From the NCBI GenBank assembly GCA_011109175.1, contig RDEW01000010.1, positions 1,206,796-1,270,795 of the forward strand: DNA of 64,000 nucleotides. The letters run 5' to 3'. A program made the translations under genes and the position numbers. Of this stretch, positions 57,361 through 64,000 are shown piece after piece. Under the pieces are notes generated by a model. The model made no database searches. It saw nothing but the letters and a program-made list of their open reading frames with translations, and was not told where the DNA came from. This DNA comes from Dicyema japonicum. Its lineage: Eukaryota > Dicyemida > Rhombozoa > Dicyemidae. Each line of letters starts with the position of its first letter. The stretch's first letter is position 1.

Positions 57361-58171
57361 TTAAATTTTGTGTTTACTACAAAATACACTGAAATTTTCT
57401 TCATTGAACCGACATTCTAATAATTACACAAAAAAGTAACTCGAATTTTTTGCACATGGAAAGTGGTAACTCTTCTTGCAGCCTTTTTTCGAACATAAAA
57501 TGGAGGCACCGATTTCATGACACGTGGAACATGTCTATTTTTATCAAACTTGATATTTACATTTTCCTGACCACGTGTTACCGCTTCTGCAACGCCAAAT
57601 ACTTTCCCGTCGTTTATGTAGATTCCATCAGTCCAAACGGCACAGTCCTCGTGGGTCCAAATCTCACAATCTTCCTTTTCTCCTTCGTAGGGACCGAAAA
57701 GATCTCCCAATTCGCTGTCTCCCTGAATCTTCCGCAAAACGCGCAGGTATCTGAGATGAGCCTTCGAGGCACACCACGTGTCGACGAAATTTCAGTCAAA
57801 CGTGAGGAAGGAAGTGGAAATTGGTTTAAGCATTCAGAATTTACAAATTCCTCATTTTGGGAGTCGATTATTCTGATAAATGGGGTCAACGGTTTCCTCC
57901 CCTTTTTGACACGTGGTTTTTGGGAAATTGACGGTTTATGTTTTTCAGGTTTGCTTTTATTTTTCGATTTCGGAATTTTCGGCTGTTTTTTGATTGCTGG
58001 CTTTTTCCTCTCTTTTTGGGCTTTTCGGGGTTTTGAGTTTTTAATGTTGGCTTTTCTGATGGGAAAATCAGGCAATCCGACATTTTCAGAAATTACGCTC
58101 AAATTGTCTGTTTTGAATGGACAAATATTATTATTGAGGATTTCACATTCAACTTGCAGGTTGCAGTTCAT
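57361..58171 (-). CDS. short basic protein with C-terminal RAI1/TCF20-type ePHD zinc finger
   Basis: Extended PHD modules bind nucleosomes and occur at the C-terminus of RAI1 and TCF20, nuclear regulators. The N-terminal half (58171-57840) is Lys/Pro-rich, with a VKKGRKPLTP patch resembling an AT-hook. Then TCAFCGRF, ELGDLFGPYEGE, WTHEDCAVWTDGIYINDGKV, FGVAEAV, a 26-nt intron (about 57557-57532), CSTCHEIGASILCSKKGCKK, SYHFPCAKN, a 24-nt intron and FSVFCSKHKI, TAA at 57361. These supply the Cys/His ligands in order, and GDLFGPY is the RAI1/TCF20 hallmark. The frame shifts by one base between CAFCGRF and ELGDLF (about 57725), an indel or missed feature. About 250 residues against well over 1000 in vertebrate relatives; N-terminal exons may be missing. 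Confidence 0.8.
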
Positions 58172-58320
58172 CACGTCGTCAGGAAATTCTACAATAAGTC
58201 ACCAAATGGGAAATGTAGCAGTAAGAAAGCAAATATGATTTTATTAAAATAAATAAAAATTTAAATTATTTAAAATTAACATAAAAAATTTAACATTTCG
58301 AAATTTTCTTTAGTAACAAT
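58172..58320. other. AT-rich 5' flank of ePHD gene
   Basis: A possible acceptor (GTAG at about 58187 in minus sense) lies just before the first coding ATG. Nothing else. Confidence 0.35.
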
Positions 58321-58460
58321 TTATTATTATTTATTGCCCCAGGATCACTCAGTTAAATGAGGAAAGATTGTCCCCACCTAACCAAGTGATCCCAGACCAA
58401 CAAGGGGAGGTCGAAACCGCCAGGGAGGGCATCCTAAACCACCATACAAGCATAAAGCGG
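58321..58460 (-). repeat. SINE family D tail and body
   Basis: TTATTATTATTTATTGCCCC then AGGATCACTCAGTTAAATGA. In reverse this is a GGGGCAATAAATAATAATAA tail like families B and C but with a different body; a second tail begins at 60848 (TATTCCCCCAGGATCACTGA). Confidence 0.5.
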
Positions 58461-60599
58461 ATAATTTGACTAAAGCGTAGCACTAGCGATTAAGCAAGCA
58501 ATAGCGAATACAAGGGGCAATTTAAACAAAACGCAGCAGAAAATTAAATTGGAAAATATTTGAAAAAATAATTTAATTAATAAAAATATTGTCAGTTTAT
58601 TGGAAGCTACTACTATTACGAAAGGAAATATTAGCCAACAGCCCACCTTAATCGTTAATTCCAACAAAAGTAAACAACAAATAAATAATTTAAAATTAAT
58701 TTGAATAAATATGGTTCATCAATTATTATTGGCAAAATTAACAGCTCACCTAATTTGGCTTTAATGAAAGTGATATTTATTTAAATTTTTTAATTAAAAT
58801 TATTTTTGCGAATTTAATTTTTTATTATTAAAATATGCAAAAAAGGAATTTTCTAGGGGCATTTTGACTGATTTTTGGAATTTATTCAAATAATAATAAG
58901 CACTTCCTCGTGGGCCTTAGTACTTGGGGCCATAGATGGAGGAACACAGACGTGGGAACTGGAGACTGCTAATTGTGGGGACTAGGATCACCTACGTGTT
59001 TGACTATAATGTGTCTTGTTCTCTCGGTGACCACATGATTCTAAATAAATAACAATAGCACCTGTACCCCCGCAGGTACACCCAAGACGCAATGTAATTC
59101 TCTTCCAGGATCCTTGATTGTCAGTCAGTGATCTCATGGAATTCAGGACGACTACGGTTTCAACTTCTTTTTCAGTGTTTAAGCCATATTTAGTGAAACT
59201 GGCAGAATATTTTTACGGCTTATATTCTTGGTCATGTCTAAGAGGTTCATATCTCCAATTTTCCCCGAACCACCAGGACTTGACGAAGATACTCCGCAGA
59301 TCTCCTACGTGCTAGCCAAGTGGGGTTACTAACTTAGTGATTTCTGACTCAAATTCCAAGTATTTATCTTCCAAATGGAATCTCCCAATGATCCCGCTTC
59401 AATGCATTTCTATGTCACGTGCAATGATTTAAGAAGTAAATTCAATATTGTCGATATGGGTGGACAATTTAGTTTTCCTATGCACAAGTCAAATGTGACT
59501 ACGGGAATATTACAGTCGCTATAGCCACTCCTGGATCTTCTAGACTGAGTTTGCTACTGAAAAATGCATGAAAATTGACATTTATGCCAAAAATTGGCAG
59601 AAATACCCAAAATGATGCAATGAGCTAGGGTTTCTACTGTTTTGGTCTTTCGATACGAAAAATGTATTCAAATCACAAATCCTAATGGTTGAGATGTCTT
59701 ACTTTGACCTTCTCTGACTCCCCCACTTCTCTCGTTCTACTAGAGTAGCTCATGTGGTCCATCTGTCTCCGCGACATCCAATGCCATGAAGGTTCTAAAA
59801 TAGATCATTTTTTCACCCCACTTCATTGGAGGGGTTTCCTCAACTTCAAGAACTGGATGTTTTATTCCCTCCCCCGATTTTGGGCAGACTTGTGGGTGAC
59901 AATTGAAGGTCTCTACAATCGCAGAAACTTAACTGTGACTTCTTAGTGTAGGCCAAGTGGATAAATAAAAATTGATCGACATAAGGTAAATCAGATGATC
60001 TCCCAATTTGACCGTTTATCTAGGAAAATCAGGGGGTTCTAAGCATGTTCATACAGTACAGGTCTTACAAAATTTAAAAAATAGAAGAAAAAAATTTAAG
60101 AATCAAAATTAATATTAAAGTCCTTAATTAACGTTTCTCCTTCTTCGAGTAGTGCTTTTTAAATTTTGGGCCCCAAATGAGTCTCCCCAAAAAATTGAAT
60201 AACTTCCATTTAAACTTCATTTAACGTGAATTTATAAATCTGTCTTTTATAGTAAAATAAACGTGTGATGCTATTTTAGTAAGACACGTCTTTATTAAAA
60301 TAATTGTTATTCCCTCTAAAATTGCATAATCCTGCTATTTTTGTAATTATTTGCATAAATCGCATTATAAATTACTAAATTTATGTGTCTGTATTGACTG
60401 TCGGAATTCATGTTGTTTAGTAATTTTGACTTTTGAAAACTTCCTGTACAGCTATCCTGTAAAATTGGAGTCCCTCGGACTTGTCTGCACCGACAAAGGT
60501 ATGACGAGACGACTCTTTCCTGTGGAAGTGTGGGAAATGACTGGTTTAGACACCACTTGTGCCGATTACTTCTTTCTACCTTCCTGCTGACAGTTACTA
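58461..60599. other. intergenic, AT-rich, nothing recognised
   Basis: AT-rich at 58680-58850, 60060-60130 and 60230-60370. Frames at 59118-59315 and 59752-59946 show no motif. Confidence 0.45.
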
Positions 60600-60810
60600 A
60601 TCCAAGAACACCCTCAATGAGGATCGAAACTGTTAAAGAGAAAAATACGAGATTCTTCTCTTCAAGACTGTCTCAGCCAATTCTGAGGATTTTTGGATCC
60701 AACTCGCTATCCTTCATACGTCCGTCGGATCGGATAGTAAAATGGGGTGGATAGCATAGAAAGAGTTGCTACCAGCCAATGATAGTTTTTTGTCCTCAAT
60801 AAATCGACTG
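60600..60810 (+). repeat. dispersed repeat, pair with 34530-34870
   Basis: See the shared blocks in the 34530 copy; ends ATAGTTTTTTGTCCTCAATAA. Confidence 0.5.
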
Positions 60811-60989
60811 CATATAATCTGAAGGAGCGAGTCTTAAGATTTCATTTTATTCCCCCAGGATCACTGATTATAAGAGAAAGGAATTTCCTCACCCAACTTA
60901 ATTATAAAAAATTGGTTAACCTAAAATTCCTAACTTTTTTTGGTTGAGGTGATAACGAGCCTGCTTGCAAAAATGTATTTTTTCACGTT

Positions 60990-61160
60990 TGATATCTACC
61001 AGCTCGTTCTCTATTGGCACCCTAAATGTCAGAAGACTCAATCCTGTGCATAAAAAAACTTCAGATCGACGAGACCTTGAACGATGCAAGCTATCCACAT
61101 GTTGCCTACAGAAGACGAAAATAGCAGATAACGGAACATTGCAACTTGTAATTACTGCCT
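60990..61160 (+). pseudogene. LINE endonuclease N-terminal scrap
   Basis: Frame with SIGTLNVRRLNPVHKK and CCLQKTKIADNGTL, the G-T-x-N-V-R-x-L and L-Q-x-T/E blocks that open apurinic-type LINE endonucleases. It starts after a SINE D-like tail at 60848. Confidence 0.55.
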
Positions 61161-61629
61161 AATTACCCTCCGGACAACCTGTCGTCACTGTGGACTATAT
61201 GCTGGAACGGCTAGCATCGTCCTCAGAGCGAATTGAGATTAGCTCTTCAAACCGCCAGAAAAGGGATGAAGGTCAGAGTGCCCCATTAACAAATGTCAAT
61301 GGCGATGTCGTCAGTTACACGGAAAACCCTTCGACTTAGGCAAGGGAGACAGAAGTCAGACTGATTTCATCCACCATGAAGCTAGGCAGATATTTCGTGC
61401 AATTTAGGTGTGTCACCACCTCAACCTTACCCATTTGAAATGAAATTATTCCAAAGACCAACGGTAAGATCAAATAAACTAACACCCATGGTCCTGACGT
61501 GTCCCAGTAGAGCCCTCATCCAAGCAGTGACACAGAGGACATTGTCAAGGAAGCTGAGGTTGAAGCCAGAACTCGTCACCTTAGAGCGAAATAGTCTCAA
61601 ACTATCATATTTGGCTAACCAATTTATCG

Positions 61630-61860
61630 TCTTAACAAGTGACGCCTTCATCACTGAACATCTCACTGCAGAACCGGATCCTCTACAAAAAAACTCACAC
61701 CCAACAAAAAGAAAAAATAAGTGAGGAGCATCCACGGTTCCCCCTCTACGATTAATTATGCTAACTGTTCTTTACTTAAATAAGTGTGTCCTGTCTGGAG
61801 GAGCTATAGGTAACATGGCTCCGCGTAAAGTGCGGTATTTAAATTAACTATGTCACTAGG
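61630..61860 (+). repeat. dispersed repeat, pair with 54290-54780
   Basis: See the 54290 copy for the shared blocks. Confidence 0.55.
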
Positions 61861-64000
61861 ACCTTAGAGTCCATGTTACTCACATAATGACTGAATTGTG
61901 ATAATCCTGGAATTATCTATTCTTCTGAGTCGAATAATAGGAAATTGACGATTTTGCACGAATTTTTATAAATTCATTTGTCTCAGTACCACTGTACTGT
62001 TCGACGATACAATCAAATCTAAGGATAAAATCTCATCAAATTTCCTTCAAGTCCACTGAACTGTTTAACTCAAAAAACTCCAAAAATTTAAATAAACATA
62101 AATGAAGGTCAAATGTGGAAAATTAACGACCTGTTAGTAACATCAGCCTTACGAGCTGTTGACTATGAGGGTTTTTTTGGTATAACCCTTTATTTCTTCC
62201 AAAGTCAAAATTTTCCCCTAAATAATGGTTAAAGGAGAATTACAGTTCTAATCCATTCCAATAATCTGTGACGTGTCCAAAACTCGCCTAAAATAATTTA
62301 TGTCCAAAACTCTGATTTGAATCCGCCATTTTTCTAGGGCATCAATCCAATTATTAAGGATTCACGTAATTATAATAAAAATTATATTACATTTTTTTGT
62401 TTAAAATAAATATTAATTTAAAAATTTAACTAATTTAATATTATTATTTAATTGTTTGCATGCCCTGTTTAACTCCTTCAGTGTTCTGGACAAATACTGA
62501 GATTACGAGTATTCAGAAAAAGGAGTACAAAATGACAGATCATTGGATCACTTGGAAGAAACTTGTCTCGTCAAATACTCCGGAAGCCCAGTGACAGTCA
62601 CTGTAAGCGATGTTGGAAGGCAGGGCGGTCAGTATCAAATCTCATAATATCCTTCTTTTGATTATTTCAGTTCGAACCTCAAAATGTGTGAGTTGTGGGA
62701 AAGTAGGGTGGTCAAGGCCAGCTGTCAAGGTCAATAGATAAATAACTGGGCTTTGTGATTGTGATTATCCAAGACGTGAGATTCAAAACAGCGTCAATTT
62801 CCTTTGTCGGAGATTTCATTCTTCGTCACTCTCAGAAGAGTCCACAAGAAGCAATGACTGTGATCTCCTGCATTTCTGCAAAGAACCAAGAAACTCGTTT
62901 TGTAACGAAATCGTTCATGTGGAGGAATCTAGATCAACCCTGAGAAGGGAACCCCTATTGAGTTTCTTTACAGACATTTGCGAGGGTACTTCTAGAAAAC
63001 TGTAGGATCGCTGGTGGACCATTCTAGAAGAATTCTGAAATTGCGAGAGGCTGAGATTAGTAGTTAGTTTTGTCTACCACCTCCCTTCTCGGTGGTCTTT
63101 GGGTGAGAGACTGGAGTTATCAGCCAACACACTGCAATGGAGGTTGAAAACCTCTCAGGAACAGGGAGATGAGAGGTGCCAACTAGAAATGCCTGTTCAA
63201 GAACATTGGGGTTGTGGTATGAAGGGGTATCTCTACATCTACCCTGGCTGCTTGTGGTTCCTACTAAGGGGCTTCATTTGACTTAAAGAAATCAAACAAA
63301 CCTCTCTATTTTGAATTTTAGGACGATGACTTGCGGAGGAGCTCAACATGTCTCCCAATGTTTCCTAAATAAGCTAAGCGAGAAACTTACATTTCTGATA
63401 TACTGGGGTCCGCTAATGGGGGGACACATTTCTCAAAATTACAACTTTCGCTAATTTAGAGCCAATTATTGGGGTATTTGATTCTTGCAGTGGAATTTGG
63501 TTTGTCCAAATAGCTTAAAGCACTACAGTCGTCCCCCATGATGAATTTTCTGGAGAACTCATTTTCCTAAGAAGTTGTTGTCTCCCTTACGAATGATTTA
63601 AAGGAGGAAAATTTATTCCTCTAATCCCCCTTAAATTGGAAACCCATTTTATTAGTTGATTTACAATTTAGCGGAATTAAACGGGAATGAAAGAAATGAG
63701 GTGGGTCCTGAGCAACCCTTTTTCTGAGAGGAGGAAGGTTGTTAAGACGATTAAAATAGGTAAATGTCCCAGTGGTTCAGAGTGAGCAGAGATTTCGAGC
63801 ATCTCTTCAGAAATGATAATGTCCACAAGGTAAATGGCGAGTGCTACTCTGATGACCTTGGGAGTTTGGATTCTGAAGTATTTATCTTAGAGTGTACCCA
63901 TAATGATTTACTGTCTCTCAGGGTTGTTTGACACGAACAGACAAAAGGTCGTGAAGTCTTTCGGCCCAGGTGAGATTATTCGGCGGAATGAAGATTTTAA
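61861..64000. other. intergenic; possible LINE ORF1 zinc-knuckle scraps
   Basis: 62600-62720 has short Cys-rich frames (HCKRCWKAGRSV; CVSCGKVGWS) reminiscent of retroelement zinc knuckles. Otherwise nothing recognised to the window end; 62380-62460 is AT-rich. Confidence 0.35.

Noticed and set aside
57450..58238. 262-codon open frame on the plus strand, the longest in the window
   Set aside because: It is the complement of the Lys-rich ePHD gene; the hydrophobic composition comes from reading AAA/AAG runs backwards.
1..64000. CRISPR arrays, rRNA genes, bacterial operons
   Set aside because: None seen: no regularly spaced short repeats, no rRNA-like conserved blocks, and gene structure is clearly eukaryotic.

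Overview
This window reads as a compact, AT-rich animal genome with extremely short spliceosomal introns. Nearly every gene I could rebuild is cut by GT...AG introns of about 18-32 nt, most of them 22-26 nt, so open frames look fragmented until these are removed. Animal origin is supported by a TGF-beta-type receptor and a RAI1/TCF20-type extended PHD protein. Micro-introns in a small parasitic-type animal genome are best known from dicyemid mesozoans; an orthonectid is the main alternative. This assignment is inference from intron size and gene content.

Layout. 1-3454 (+) holds a NEK1-like kinase whose 5' end lies outside the window. 8202-8343 (+) may be a tiny two-exon gene. 9781-11536 (-) is a low-complexity protein with a C-terminal motif resembling the ciliary protein JHY. 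14400-16936 (+) is a choline-transporter-like (SLC44) gene, with a broken second copy at 28125-29262. 18077-19867 (+) is the NatC subunit NAA35/MAK10 lacking its usual N-terminus. 35076-37146 (-) is a complete IFT74. 40541-41384 (-) is a REEP. 50953-52362 (-) is a divergent TGF-beta type I-like receptor with a degraded kinase active site. 57361-58171 (-) is a short basic protein ending in an ePHD module.

Much of the remainder is repeats. There are at least three groups of non-LTR retrotransposon fragments: Jockey/I-like; a group with a GHVLRMD motif and a TAATAATAA end; and a group ending in WLFEL-SLAIL-RGN. There is a hAT transposon with intact terminal inverted repeats and a perfect 8-bp target duplication (45960-48366), other hAT pieces including one split by a LINE, an integrase fragment, and several SINE families. 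One SINE carries clear tRNA-like A and B boxes and ends in the same GGGGTTAATAATAAT tail as other families here. Two inverted-repeat structures lie at 28112-29650 and 30395-32250.

Functional theme. NEK1-like, IFT74 and the JHY-like gene all belong to cilium families; SLC44, REEP and NAA35 are membrane or housekeeping functions. The genes stand alone in both orientations, separated by kilobases of repeats, with no operon-like spacing. Many frame breaks fall at single-base differences, so sequencing indels and true decay cannot always be told apart.
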